Source of the DNA: Belliella calami
GTDB lineage: Bacteria > Bacteroidota > Bacteroidia > Cytophagales > Cyclobacteriaceae
DNA length: 64,000 nucleotides
Reading direction: 5' to 3'
NCBI RefSeq assembly: GCF_022549695.1
Contig: NZ_JAKZGS010000013.1
Coordinates: forward strand, 8,841 to 72,840
The notes beneath the pieces are model-generated. The model was not told the origin of the DNA. It saw nothing but the letters and a program-made list of their open reading frames with translations, and did not search any database. The position numbers and the translations under genes were made by a program. How positions within the stretch are numbered: the first letter of the stretch is position 1; every line of letters starts with the position of its first letter. This document shows positions 8,344 through 18,081 of the stretch, piece after piece.

Positions 8344-9567
8344 TCAAATCTTCCCAATAGCCTTCAGAACAATTTCAATCAATTCAGCTTTTTTGCTATT
8401 TTCGATCCATCTAGTTACGATCACAAGATCATTTTCTGGATCAACATAAATCATGTTAGTCCCAGCACCAAGATGAAAGAAAGCTGACTCTGGAGCAGCT
8501 GGAATTTCTTTTTTGTCTGTGTTGAGAAAATAATTCATAAATCCATAATTTGTTTGAACAGCAGTAGGAGTAAGTGATTTTTCTATCCATGACTTAGAAA
8601 TTATTTGATTCCCATTCCAATTTCCCATGTTTAAAGTCAAATAGCCAAACCTTGCTTGATCGTATGCAGAAATAAACATTCCACCTCCCCAATGGGATCC
8701 TCCGCTTACAGCTTGCATAATTTGTCCATCGATGATCACAAAAGAATTTTCATAGCCTGTCCATCTCCAAGTTGGTGATGCGCCAATTTTATCCATTACA
8801 TATTCTTTTAAAACTACCGGAAGAGGTTTTCTCCAGACATTCATAGTTGCAAGTGCGAGAACGTTCACTCTTGTGTCGTTGTATTTGTAAACTGTACCTG
8901 GTTCATTTCTTTCTCTATCCAGCCAAGTAGAAGAATTCCCTTGTGGACGATCTGCCCAGTCAGGTTTCCCCCAAAGAGTTCCTTCCCAATTTGAAGTTTG
9001 GCGGAGAAGATGTTCCCAAGTAATTTTCTTGTTGTGATCTGAATCAAAAAGCTCAAAGACATCTTCACTATTTACATGATCAGCTTTGTTCATCAAAATT
9101 TTGTAGGGATCATAGGGTATAATTGGCGCCATGTATGGATAGACTAAATCTTTTTCATTTTTTATCAATCCCTGATCCACAGCCAAACCAACAGTTGTGG
9201 AAAGAATACTTTTGGCAACGCTAAATGTTAGGTCTACACGCCTTGGGTCTCCCCATTCTGCTATGACATAACCTTTGTAGATCACCAATCCCGTAGCAGA
9301 TCCTCTTTCTTTCATGGGGCCGATAGGGAATCCAAAAGGTTCACGTCCAAAAGCACTTTGATAATGTGCCATTTTCAGGTTTTTATCAGCATTGCTCTCT
9401 GTATTAATCGCAAAATCAATGGCTTCTTTTAATAGCTCATGATCAACTTTTAGTTCTGAAGGCTCTTTTTTGATCCAAGAATCGGTATCAGGAAAGTACC
9501 TTTTTTGTGAAAAACTATAGAAGGAAACGAATAGAAAGAAGGCGAGTAGGAAGGACTTTGATTTCAT
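8344..9567 (-). CDS. Serine hydrolase, beta-lactamase (class C/PBP-like) family, secreted
   Basis: A 407-aa protein with a signal peptide (MKSKSFLLAFFLFVSFYSFSQ). The acyl-enzyme serine motif SVAK is at residues 116-119 (S116, K119), a YND motif with Y229 fills the place of the Tyr-x-Asn motif, and HLGAG near residue 371 stands for the third K/H-x-G motif. Members of this broad family include esterases, D-aminopeptidases and beta-lactamases; the histidine in the third motif points to an esterase or peptidase more than a lactamase. No resistance regulator is adjacent. Probably periplasmic or outer-membrane associated. Confidence 0.85.
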   Translation of the reverse strand: MKSKSFLLAFFLFVSFYSFSQKRYFPDTDSWIKKEPSELKVDHELLKEAIDFAINTESNADKNLKMAHYQSAFGREPFGFPIGPMKERGSATGLVIYKGYVIAEWGDPRRVDLTFSVAKSILSTTVGLAVDQGLIKNEKDLVYPYMAPIIPYDPYKILMNKADHVNSEDVFELFDSDHNKKITWEHLLRQTSNWEGTLWGKPDWADRPQGNSSTWLDRERNEPGTVYKYNDTRVNVLALATMNVWRKPLPVVLKEYVMDKIGASPTWRWTGYENSFVIIDGQIMQAVSGGSHWGGGMFISAYDQARFGYLTLNMGNWNGNQIISKSWIEKSLTPTAVQTNYGFMNYFLNTDKKEIPAAPESAFFHLGAGTNMIYVDPENDLVIVTRWIENSKKAELIEIVLKAIGKI

Positions 9568-9736
9568 ATAGAAGCGTTTGAAATGAAATTTAGATGGAAA
9601 AGGAACATCATCAAAAGATTTTTACAGGATAATCCAGATATGAGTTTAATTGGTAAGATTTAAAACTTAATTTAGAATTGCGAAACAATTTGAGTTGAAT
9701 TTGGTCTATTTGTTAAACAACAGCAGAAAAAAAAGT

Positions 9737-10978
9737 ATGAAAGTTATTGTTATTGGAGCCGGCATATCTGGACTTATCGCTGCTTATGAACTAGAGCGAG
9801 CTGGGATTAGTCCAATTTTATTGGAAGCATCAGATAGAGTTGGAGGAAAAGTTACGACTGATGAAGTAGATGGATTTTTATTGGATAGAGGTTTTCAGGT
9901 TCTCCTCACAGCCTATCCTGAGGCCAAAAGGTATTTGGATTTTGAACTGTTAAAGCTTAAGAAATTTGATCCTGGAGCAATAATTTTGAATCCAGGGAAT
10001 TCATTTACCATTCAAGATCCGATGAGACAGCCAACGGCGATTTTGGGTATGGCTTTTTCTCCTGTAGGTACTTTATTTGACAAACTGAAGATTTTCAAGC
10101 TCAATAGGGAATTGAAGAAAAAAACAATTGATGAGATTTTTGAGTCACAAAATATCTCTACAATTTCATATCTCAAGGAATACGGGTTTTCGGACAAAAT
10201 TATCGAGAATTTTTTCAAGCCATTTTTCAAAGGTATTTTTCTGGAAAACGAGTTGAGCACATCTTCAAGGATGTTTCAATTTGTTTTCAAAATGTTTGGA
10301 GAAGGCTTTGCTGCAATTCCTGAAGGTGGGATGAAGATGATTTCAGAACAATTGAAGGAAAAATTACAGCAAACAGATTTAAGGTTAAATACAGCTGTTA
10401 AAAAGATTGAAGGCCATCAAGTAGTATTGGAAAATGGGGAAATTCTTCAAGCTGACAAAATCATCATAGCCAGCCGTCCAGATAAGATTTTGGCACAAAT
10501 GCAAGGGCAATTGAAGCCATACAGATCTGTTTATAATATGTATTTTTCTCTTGAGAAATCTTTTTTGGCAAGACCGATTATTGGTTTGATTCCTGATGAT
10601 AAGTTTCTGATTAATAACTTGGTATTTATGACTGATTTAAGTAAAGTCTACAGTAAAAATGGAAAAGCTTTACTGTCTGTTTCGGTTGTAAAAAATGTAG
10701 AAACACCCGCAAGTCTGGAAAAATTGGTAAGTGTAGAGTTGGAAGCGCTTTCCGGAATCAGCTCAGAATATTTTAAGCATATCAAGACCTATAAAATCAA
10801 TGAAGCTTTACCAGATGTAGATGATATGAAATCAAATTTACCCTTTACAAATTCAAAAATTTACGATCATATATTTCTTGCAGGGGATTATTTGCTAAAT
10901 GGCTCTATCAATGCAGCAATGACTTCGGGAAGAAAAGCTGTAGAAGCAATGTTACTCACCACACAAGATAGACACTAA
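9737..10978 (+). CDS. FAD-dependent oxidoreductase, amine oxidase/protoporphyrinogen oxidase-like
   Basis: A 413-aa flavoprotein when started at the ATG at 9737, directly before the Rossmann motif VIGAGISGLIAA; an upstream in-frame TTG at 9695 would add 14 unlikely residues. The GxGxxG motif and the following EASDRVGGKVTT segment form the dinucleotide-binding site, and a C-terminal IFLAGDYLLNGSINAAMTSG segment binds the flavin. This arrangement is shared by phytoene desaturases, protoporphyrinogen oxidases and amine oxidases, and the substrate is unknown. The next gene starts right after the stop codon, so the two are an operon. Confidence 0.85.
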   Translation: MKVIVIGAGISGLIAAYELERAGISPILLEASDRVGGKVTTDEVDGFLLDRGFQVLLTAYPEAKRYLDFELLKLKKFDPGAIILNPGNSFTIQDPMRQPTAILGMAFSPVGTLFDKLKIFKLNRELKKKTIDEIFESQNISTISYLKEYGFSDKIIENFFKPFFKGIFLENELSTSSRMFQFVFKMFGEGFAAIPEGGMKMISEQLKEKLQQTDLRLNTAVKKIEGHQVVLENGEILQADKIIIASRPDKILAQMQGQLKPYRSVYNMYFSLEKSFLARPIIGLIPDDKFLINNLVFMTDLSKVYSKNGKALLSVSVVKNVETPASLEKLVSVELEALSGISSEYFKHIKTYKINEALPDVDDMKSNLPFTNSKIYDHIFLAGDYLLNGSINAAMTSGRKAVEAMLLTTQDRH

Positions 10979-12361
10979 TTGAAAAAGACAATCGCAATAG
11001 CGGGAGCAGGGGGCTACGTAGGAAGATGGTTTATCAACCAATTCAAAGATAAATACAATATCATTGCACTAAGTCGAAGAGAAGCCATTTCCAATCCTGA
11101 TCCCGGAGTGGAATGGAGAAGTGTAGAATTGTATTCTATCACATCTACAATCGAAGCCTTGAAGGGTGTTGATTATGCTATTTATTTGATTCACTCTATG
11201 AGTGCTTCCACAAGGTTGAATCAAGGGAGTTTTGAAGATACAGATTTATTGTTGGCAGATAATTTCTCAAGGGCAGCTGAGAGCAATGGGATCAAACAAA
11301 TCATCTACTTGGGAGGAATTCTCCCTAAAGAAGTCGAGGAAGTCGAGATGTCCAAACATTTACGGAGTAGGCTAGAAGTAGAGCAAACATTGGGGCAGCG
11401 GGGAATTCCTGTGACAGCGCTACGTGCGGGAATTGTGGTAGGTCCAGGTGGATCTTCTTTTCAGATGATTTACAATTTGGTCAAACGCCTGCCTGTCTTG
11501 GTTTGTCCAAAGTGGACACTCTCCAATACCCAGGCCATTTCTTTGAGGGATACACTGACTATCATCGACACTTGTATTGGAAATGAAGAAGTCTATGGAA
11601 AATCCTTCGAAATTGGAAATCCTGAATTGCTGACCTATAAATCTATGCTAGAGCAAACGGCAGAGATCATGAAGGTGAAACGACTCGTATTTTCGGTTCC
11701 AGTTTTTTCTGTCGGTTTCTCAAAATTGTGGGTGAGTTTTTTTGGAAAAAGTCCCAAAACACTTGTTTACCCACTTGTAGAAAGTTTGAAACATACCTTG
11801 ACGGTTGGAAAAGATTTGGAATTTAATGTTAGGGAAATAGACTACTTAAGTTACAAGGAAAGTGTCGCAATCGCGATTGATCCGACGATTTCTCTTCCAC
11901 CACTACCTAAATTCAAAAATAAACAAGAAGTCAAAAATACTGTACGGAGTATACAAAGGATGCCCAATACAAGACATCACAGTGCGCTTTGGATTGCAAA
12001 TAGATACAAGATTTGGTTGCCATTTTTCTTCAGGTTTTTGATTAGGGCTCAGGCAAACGAGAAAGGTGATATTAGTTTTCACTTGTTGAATATCGAAAAG
12101 CCGATGCTACAGCTAACTTGGATACCTGATAGAAGTGATATTAAAAGACAACTTTTTTATATTACAGGAGGATGGTTGGTAAAGCGGTTCGATTATGGAT
12201 GGTTGGAATTTAGAGAGGTATTAGGCGGAAAATTTATGATTTCGGCAATTCATGAATTTGTACCACGGCTTCCGTGGCTTCTTTACATCAATACGCAAGC
12301 GAGGGCACATTTATTCGTGATGAATAATTTCAAGAAATATCTTGTAAAATTTAAAGATTAG
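10979..12361 (+). CDS. SDR/NAD(P)H-binding family protein with C-terminal DUF2867-like region
   Basis: A 460-aa protein beginning with TTG directly after the TAA of the flavoprotein gene, which suggests coupled translation. The N-terminal atypical short-chain dehydrogenase domain has GAGGYVG at residues 9-15 and the YLGGILP and LRAGIVVGPGG segments of the NmrA/complex I 39-kDa-like group. From about residue 320 a second region (HHSALWIANRYKIWLP onward) resembles DUF2867. Such two-domain proteins are common in Bacteroidota and are annotated only as SDR oxidoreductases. Pairing with an FAD oxidoreductase suggests a shared pathway for a lipid, quinone or terpenoid (inference). Confidence 0.8.
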   Translation: MKKTIAIAGAGGYVGRWFINQFKDKYNIIALSRREAISNPDPGVEWRSVELYSITSTIEALKGVDYAIYLIHSMSASTRLNQGSFEDTDLLLADNFSRAAESNGIKQIIYLGGILPKEVEEVEMSKHLRSRLEVEQTLGQRGIPVTALRAGIVVGPGGSSFQMIYNLVKRLPVLVCPKWTLSNTQAISLRDTLTIIDTCIGNEEVYGKSFEIGNPELLTYKSMLEQTAEIMKVKRLVFSVPVFSVGFSKLWVSFFGKSPKTLVYPLVESLKHTLTVGKDLEFNVREIDYLSYKESVAIAIDPTISLPPLPKFKNKQEVKNTVRSIQRMPNTRHHSALWIANRYKIWLPFFFRFLIRAQANEKGDISFHLLNIEKPMLQLTWIPDRSDIKRQLFYITGGWLVKRFDYGWLEFREVLGGKFMISAIHEFVPRLPWLLYINTQARAHLFVMNNFKKYLVKFKD

Positions 12362-12433
12362 AAGTTTGGGCTATCCCAACCAAACATTTCGTAAATTACA
12401 GAAGATTTAACCCAATTTTGATTAAATATAAAT

Positions 12434-13390
12434 ATGAAAACTTTGACTTTCAATAATGGTGATAAAATACCAGTCTTAGGTTTAGGAACGTGGAAATCTA
12501 AGCCAGGAGAAGTTTATCAAGCCGTATTATGGGCGATTGAGGCAGGATATAGGCATATTGATTGTGCAGCAATATATAATAATGAAAAAGAAGTCGGTGC
12601 AGCATTGAAAAAAGCAATGACTGATGGATTGGTAAAAAGGGAAGATCTTTTTGTTACTTCAAAGCTCTGGAATGATTGTCATAGAAAAGAGGATGTCAAA
12701 AAAGGTTTTCTAAAGAGTTTATCGGATTTACAGTTGGATTATGTCGATTTATATTTAATTCATTGGCCTATCAGTTTCAAAAAAGGAGTAGGCTTTGCAG
12801 AGAACAGAGAGCAATATTTCACTTACTCAGATGTGCCTTTGAGCCAAACCTGGCAAGGAATGCAAGGTCTGAAATCTGAAGGATTGACCAAACATATTGG
12901 CATGTCCAATTTCAATATTTCAAAGTTAAAAGAAGTATTGGCAATAGGTGGGGATGGTCCTGAAATGAATCAAGTAGAAATGCACCCTTTTCTGAGGCAA
13001 GAAAAGCTTGTTGAGTTTTGTAAATCAAACAATATTTTGATGACTGCTTATTCACCTCTTGGTTCAGGAGATAGGTCAACATCTTCAAAAAAAGCAGACG
13101 AGCCAAAGTTATTTGAGAATGAAATCATTTTATCGATTGCCTCAAAATACGAAGTAAATCCTGCAGCAGTATTAATAGCCTTTTCTACAAATAGAGACAT
13201 AGCTGTTATTCCAAAATCAGTTAATCAGGAAAGAATAATCCAAAATTTCCATTCTGGAAATTTGATACTTGATAAAGGAGATTTGGATCAATTGTTGCAA
13301 ATAAAAGATCAATATAGATTTATTGACGGGACTTTTTTCACTGGTACGAAAAGTCCCTATACATTGAGTGATCTTTGGGAATCAGATTGA
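12434..13390 (+). CDS. Aldo/keto reductase
   Basis: A 318-aa NADPH-dependent (beta/alpha)8-barrel reductase. The full catalytic tetrad can be placed: D43 and Y48 in HIDCAAIYNNEKEVG, K77 in TSKLW and H110 in YLIHWP. The IPKSVNQERIIQNF segment near residue 258 is the cofactor-binding signature. The length is typical of AKR families 1-5. It reduces aldehydes and ketones to alcohols; the substrate is not predictable. It is preceded by a 72-bp gap after the SDR gene and may be read from the same promoter or its own. Confidence 0.93.
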   Translation: MKTLTFNNGDKIPVLGLGTWKSKPGEVYQAVLWAIEAGYRHIDCAAIYNNEKEVGAALKKAMTDGLVKREDLFVTSKLWNDCHRKEDVKKGFLKSLSDLQLDYVDLYLIHWPISFKKGVGFAENREQYFTYSDVPLSQTWQGMQGLKSEGLTKHIGMSNFNISKLKEVLAIGGDGPEMNQVEMHPFLRQEKLVEFCKSNNILMTAYSPLGSGDRSTSSKKADEPKLFENEIILSIASKYEVNPAAVLIAFSTNRDIAVIPKSVNQERIIQNFHSGNLILDKGDLDQLLQIKDQYRFIDGTFFTGTKSPYTLSDLWESD

Positions 13391-13502
13391 TTTTTGAATT
13401 TATCGATTGAAATTTTTCAATAGGAAATCAATCATTCTATTGTAGAAACAAGGAAAGTTTAGGCTCGCCGACATGTAACTTTCAATTAAGGACCAAAATA
13501 TT

Positions 13503-14441
13503 ATGATCAAAAAACTAAAAAAGCTTACCTTTTTTCAAATTATCATTGACAGTGTAAAGGATTTTGGAAAAAGTGATTCCATGAGTTTTGCGGCAAGTAC
13601 CGCATTTTATACAATTTTTAGTATGCCTGCTTTATTAATTATAATATTGAATATAGGCACTGCATTCTATCAAGAATCAGAAATTCAGGAGGAAATTATT
13701 CTTCAAGTGGAAAATCTTGCAGGAAAAGAAAGTGCTGCGACTTTAGCAGACATTATGTCCAATTTCACGATGCAAAGTGAGGGAGTTTTGTCAAATTTTA
13801 TCGCATTTGGAATACTTGCATTTAGTGCCACAACTGTTTTTGTGAGTTTACAGAATGCTATAAACCATATATGGCACATTAAGGCAAAACCTGAAAAAGG
13901 ACTTTTGAAATTTGCAATTAATAGACTTTTAAGTTTTTCTATGGTTGCATCTATAGGGTTTATCTTATTGGTTTCACTCGTTTTGGACGCATTGATTATT
14001 GTGATTTTCAATTATTTCAGTGAATTCCTTGAGTCGATTGCCGTAATACTTGCTTCGGTCGGCCATATAATTATTGCCCAAGGAATCTTGGTGGCTGTAT
14101 TTGCATTGATGTACAAAATCCTTCCAGATGCCAAAGTTAGATGGAAAGACACATGGACAGGTGCATTTGTCACAATGCTGCTCTTTGCATTGGGCAAGTA
14201 TCTGATCGGGATATACATGGGGAATTCAAATCTTGGATCTGCTTATGGCACCGCAGGATCACTTGTAGTGTTATTGATTTGGGTTTATTACTCAGTGGTA
14301 ATTTTCTTATTTGGAGCACAAATAACCTATTATATCGCTGAAAAAGTAGGGAAAGGTGTTATTCCTTATCCTCAGGCTGTTAAAGTTGAATTAAGAGAAA
14401 TATCCCAAGAGGATGGATCTGAAAAACCCGTAGATAGGTAA
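13503..14441 (+). CDS. YihY/virulence factor BrkB family inner-membrane protein
   Basis: A 312-aa integral membrane protein with about six hydrophobic helices. The N-terminal MSFAASTAFYTIFSMPALLIII segment and the later LPDAKVRWKDTWTGAFVTMLLF and YGTAGSLVVLLIWVYYS segments are hallmarks of the family once named ribonuclease BN. The molecular role of the family is unsettled. The C-terminus is a short hydrophilic tail. It is the last gene of a plus-strand run and is followed by a strong bidirectional hairpin. Confidence 0.9.
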   Translation: MIKKLKKLTFFQIIIDSVKDFGKSDSMSFAASTAFYTIFSMPALLIIILNIGTAFYQESEIQEEIILQVENLAGKESAATLADIMSNFTMQSEGVLSNFIAFGILAFSATTVFVSLQNAINHIWHIKAKPEKGLLKFAINRLLSFSMVASIGFILLVSLVLDALIIVIFNYFSEFLESIAVILASVGHIIIAQGILVAVFALMYKILPDAKVRWKDTWTGAFVTMLLFALGKYLIGIYMGNSNLGSAYGTAGSLVVLLIWVYYSVVIFLFGAQITYYIAEKVGKGVIPYPQAVKVELREISQEDGSEKPVDR

Positions 14442-14457
14442 TTAAGCTAGTATCCAA

Positions 14458-14524
14458 AAAAAGGATCTTAGTATTTCCGAGTTTACTGAAAATCAGTTTC
14501 AATTCGAAATTACTAAGATCCTTT
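14458..14524. terminator. Bidirectional terminator between convergent genes
   Basis: AAAGGATCTTAGTATTTC (from 14460) pairs with GAAATTACTAAGATCCTTT (14506-14524) over about 18 bp with one bulged base, and the loop holds a small ACTGA/TCAGT hairpin. It has an A-run on the left and sits between the convergent YihY and phosphohexomutase genes. Confidence 0.7.
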
Positions 14525-14627
14525 CCTATGATCAGCTATTTTATAGAAACAAAAAACTTCCAGATTTTATCCTATCTGATTCTTTTAATAAAAAGAGAAT
14601 CAACTAAATCTAAAAAGTTTGAGGATT

Positions 14628-16361
14628 TTAGCTGAAAAATGTCATCAAACCTTGAATTTTCTTGTCCAATGATTCTTCAACAGCTCTATATGCGTCACGA
14701 TTTGGAAGCTTTTCATTTACAGAGAAGTAGTATTTGATTTTAGGTTCTGTACCGGATGGTCGTGCAGAAATTTTGCTACCATCTTCCAAATAAAACTGAA
14801 TCACATTTGATTTATCCATCTCCAATACTGACTCTGTATTGTTTTTTAGATCAAATACTTTACTTTCTTTTACATCAACTATTTTGACAACTTTCACACC
14901 GTTGATTTCACTTGGTTTATCATTACGATATCCAGCCATCAAAGCTTGAATTTGCTCAGCCCCATCTTTACCTTTTTTAGTAACAGAGATCAGGTGCTCT
15001 TTGTAAAATCCATATTCCATATAGATTTCGGCTAACACATCTTGTACAGATTGACCTTTGGTCTTATAATATGCTACCAATTCGGCAAAAATTGCTGCAG
15101 CTGAATTTGCATCTTTGTCTCTTACAAAGTCACCAACCATGTAGCCATAGCTTTCTTCCCCACCAGCGATAAATTGCTTTTTACCTTCCAATTCTTTGAT
15201 AATTGCAGCAATATTTTTGAATCCGGTAAGGACATTGTAACAAATCACATTGAATCCAGCACAAATTTCATTGATCAATTCAGTGGTCACAATGGTATTG
15301 ACCATAAACTGATCTCCTGTTAATTTTCCATGCTCCCTCCATTTGCTCAACAAATAATAGGTGATCAGTGAACCTCCTTGGTTTCCATTCAATAGTTCGA
15401 ATCCACCATTTCCATCAGGAACGCACGCTGCATACCTATCGCCGTCAGGATCACAAGCCAAGACCAATTCAGCATTTACTTTCTTACCCAATTCAATCGC
15501 CATGTTTAGCGCTTCTTTTTCTTCGGGATTAGGATAAATAACTGTAGGGAAATTTCCATCAGGTTCTGCTTGTTCTTTGACAATATGAATGTTTTCAAAA
15601 CCATAAATCTTCAATGCAGCAGGTACAGTTTTTCCAGATGCTCCATGGATAGGGGAGAACACGATTGGCATATCTTTCTGCAACATGATTTCGTTCGGTG
15701 AAAGACTCATTTTTTTGACTTCATTGAGATATACGAAATCAAAATCAGTTTCAATAAATTCTATCAATGCGTCATTTTTGTTCCAATTGACATCATCTAC
15801 TGAAGTGATTTTTTGTACTTCTGCAATGATATTTACGTCATGAGGAGCGACTACTTGACCTCCATCTGACCAATATGCTTTATAACCATTGTATTCCTTA
15901 GGGTTGTGAGAAGCTGTTACCATCACACCACTTTTACACCCAAAATGACGAATGGCAAAAGAAAGCATTGGCGTAGGCCTCATTTCTCGATAATATTTTA
16001 CCTTGATACCATTAGCTGTAAAGACATTTGCCGTAGTGTCTGCAAACAAGGTGTTATTAATTCGACAATCGTGTGTTATTGCAACTGAGATCACTTCGCC
16101 AGGAAAGCATTTCAAAAGGTAGTTAGCCAGTCCTTGTGTAGCCATTGCTATGGTATAGACATTCATTCTATTGGATCCTACACCCATGACACCTCTCAAT
16201 CCACCTGTGCCAAACTCCAAATCTCTATAGAAGGAATCTATCAATTCTGTATGGTCAGGCGATGCCAGCAACGCTTGGATATCTGATTTGCTTTTTGCAT
16301 CAATATTACTGTTTAGCCAAGACTCTGCTTTGGCGATGATCATTGGATCTGTATTTGTCAT
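14628..16361 (-). CDS. Phospho-sugar mutase (phosphoglucomutase/phosphomannomutase)
   Basis: A 577-aa alpha-D-phosphohexomutase that interconverts hexose 1- and 6-phosphates. The phosphorylated serine is S151 in TASHNPKEYNGYK, the Mg-binding loop DPDGDR is at 304-309, the sugar-binding GGEESYG motif is near residue 400, and the phosphate-binding RPSGTEPKIKYY motif is close to the C-terminus. The GTGGLRG segment at 51-57 is typical of the longer PGM2-like members. Glucose versus mannose preference cannot be settled from sequence alone. Single gene with its own terminator. Confidence 0.93.
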   Translation of the reverse strand: MTNTDPMIIAKAESWLNSNIDAKSKSDIQALLASPDHTELIDSFYRDLEFGTGGLRGVMGVGSNRMNVYTIAMATQGLANYLLKCFPGEVISVAITHDCRINNTLFADTTANVFTANGIKVKYYREMRPTPMLSFAIRHFGCKSGVMVTASHNPKEYNGYKAYWSDGGQVVAPHDVNIIAEVQKITSVDDVNWNKNDALIEFIETDFDFVYLNEVKKMSLSPNEIMLQKDMPIVFSPIHGASGKTVPAALKIYGFENIHIVKEQAEPDGNFPTVIYPNPEEKEALNMAIELGKKVNAELVLACDPDGDRYAACVPDGNGGFELLNGNQGGSLITYYLLSKWREHGKLTGDQFMVNTIVTTELINEICAGFNVICYNVLTGFKNIAAIIKELEGKKQFIAGGEESYGYMVGDFVRDKDANSAAAIFAELVAYYKTKGQSVQDVLAEIYMEYGFYKEHLISVTKKGKDGAEQIQALMAGYRNDKPSEINGVKVVKIVDVKESKVFDLKNNTESVLEMDKSNVIQFYLEDGSKISARPSGTEPKIKYYFSVNEKLPNRDAYRAVEESLDKKIQGLMTFFS

Positions 16362-16711
16362 TTTTGGAAAAAGTTTGAATGAATTTTAAATTTAGAAATT
16401 ATAGCAGGAATGTAAAAGGTTTAAATGAATTTAACTTAGAAAAATAGCTTTTCTTACTAAGAGACATTCAAAATGAGATTCGAGACAAGAGGCAGAAGGC
16501 AAAAATTAGAAAAGCAAGACTTGCACTGAAAAGTCTGTTCCGTATCCTTATTGGAAGGCTTATGACATTATAATCTCAAACAAACATCCCTCAGCGTCTT
16601 TGCTCACTCCTTTGTCTGAAACAAACACCAAACAAAACTCAACATCCTTTACACCTTCTCAACCTTTGTGAGAAAAAAAACTCCGAGAAAAAATCCCCGG
16701 AGTTTATCATT
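16362..16711. other. Intergenic region
   Basis: About 350 bp between two minus-strand genes. Apart from the terminator at 16678-16705 I see no gene, tandem repeat or clear promoter; the sequence around 16440-16640 looks like degenerate non-coding DNA. Confidence 0.6.
16678..16705 (-). terminator. Rho-independent terminator of the HPPD gene
   Basis: On the minus strand AAACTCCG (16705-16698) pairs perfectly with CGGAGTTT (16685-16678) and is followed by a run of T, 7 nt after the stop of the HPPD gene. Confidence 0.85.
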
Positions 16712-17806
16712 TTACAAATTGCCTCTCAACTCTTGTTCTCTTTCTATAGCTTCAAACAGCGCTTTGAAATTACCTTTGCCAAAAGATTTTGCACCTTTTC
16801 TTTGAATGATCTCGAAAAATAGGGTAGGCCTATCCTGAATCGGTTTTGTGAAGATTTGGAGCAAATAACCTTCATCATCCCTGTCTACAAGGATATTGAG
16901 GTCTTTCAGAGGTTGGAGATCTTCATCGATTTCACCAACTCTGTCCAACAAATCATCATAATACGAGCTAGGTACTTCCAAGAACTCAACGCCTCTTTTT
17001 CTCAATTCGGTTACTGTATGGACAATATCATCGGTTGCAATAGCCATATGTTGCACACCAGCACCATTGTAAAAATCAAGGTATTCCTCTATTTGTGATT
17101 TTTTCTTTCCTTCAGCAGGTTCATTAATCGGAAATTTGATATAGCCATTTCCGTTGGAGACTACTTTGGACATCAATGCAGAATACTCAGTAGAGATATC
17201 ATTGTCATCAAATGTGATCAACAATTTGAAACCCATGACATCTTCATAGAATTTCACCCATTTGTTCATCTCACCCCAGCCTACGTTTCCAACACAATGG
17301 TCGATGTATTTCAGGCCGATTGATGTGGGTTTATATTCGCTTTTTCTAGGTTTATATCCAGGTAGGAAGATACCTTTGTAATTTTTTCTTTCCACAAAAG
17401 TGTGGATAGTTTCTCCATATGTTCTGATTGATGCTATTTTGACTTCACCATTTTCATCAGAAATTATTTGTGGTTCTGAATAGGATTCAGCACCTCTGGA
17501 GGTTGTTTCTTTCCATGATTTTTCTGCATCATCTACCCAAAGAGCCAGTACTTTGACTCCGTCACCATGTTTTTTGATATGGTCAGCGATTGGGTGATCT
17601 TGGTGAAGCGGTGATGTTAACACAAGTCTGATTTTGTCCTGTTTCAAAACATAAGAAGCTCTGTCTTTGATGCCAGTCTCTGGACCTGCATAAGCGATCA
17701 GCTCATAGCCAAAAGCATATTGATAATAAAGTGCTGATTGCTTTGCGTTTCCTACATATAACTCGATGTAGTCTGTCCCTAACAATGGGAGAAAATCTTG
17801 TTCCAT
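16712..17806 (-). CDS. hppD: 4-hydroxyphenylpyruvate dioxygenase
   Basis: A 364-aa Fe(II) dioxygenase that converts 4-hydroxyphenylpyruvate to homogentisate in tyrosine breakdown. The three iron ligands are all present: H170 in YIDHCVGNV, H253 in VQHMAIATDD and E332 in LFFEIIQRKG. The N-terminal vicinal-oxygen-chelate half is the usual degenerate domain and the C-terminal GAKSFGKGNFKALFEAIE tail matches the family. Homogentisate dioxygenase and the rest of the pathway are not in the window. The gene has a candidate -7 box 33 nt upstream and its own terminator, so it is probably monocistronic. Confidence 0.95.
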   Translation of the reverse strand: MEQDFLPLLGTDYIELYVGNAKQSALYYQYAFGYELIAYAGPETGIKDRASYVLKQDKIRLVLTSPLHQDHPIADHIKKHGDGVKVLALWVDDAEKSWKETTSRGAESYSEPQIISDENGEVKIASIRTYGETIHTFVERKNYKGIFLPGYKPRKSEYKPTSIGLKYIDHCVGNVGWGEMNKWVKFYEDVMGFKLLITFDDNDISTEYSALMSKVVSNGNGYIKFPINEPAEGKKKSQIEEYLDFYNGAGVQHMAIATDDIVHTVTELRKRGVEFLEVPSSYYDDLLDRVGEIDEDLQPLKDLNILVDRDDEGYLLQIFTKPIQDRPTLFFEIIQRKGAKSFGKGNFKALFEAIEREQELRGNL

Positions 17807-17838
17807 TTTTCTAAGAATTTGGGTTTATACTAATACTA

Positions 17839-17846
17839 CAAAGATA
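17839..17846 (-). promoter_or_regulatory. Candidate -7 box of the hppD promoter
   Basis: TATCTTTG on the minus strand matches the Bacteroidota -7 consensus TAnnTTTG and lies 33 nt before the hppD ATG. No TTG -33 box is at the expected distance, so this is only half a promoter. Confidence 0.35.
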
Positions 17847-17882
17847 AAAAAATATACTTAGGAGTGGGGGAATCTATTTAAA

Positions 17883-18080
17883 GATTAGAAAATTTCAAGA
17901 TTGGAAAATTGGCTGGCGCAACGATCTAAGATCGCTTTAATCTCTTTGTACATTATACTTTGTACTTCGTACAGATTTAAGATTAGAAAATTTCAAGATT
18001 GGAAAATTGGCTGACGCAACGATCTAAGATCGCTCTAATCTCTATGTAAATTATACTTTTTACTTTGATCTTCGTAAACT
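17883..18080. repeat. Two-copy 98-bp direct repeat with a palindrome
   Basis: GATTAGAAAATTTCAAGATT begins at 17883 and again at 17981, and the following ~95 bases are about 90% alike. Each copy contains the perfect palindrome CGATCTAAGATCG. It lies upstream of hppD and downstream of the acyltransferase stop, and codes for nothing. Confidence 0.85.
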
Positions 18081-18081
18081 T

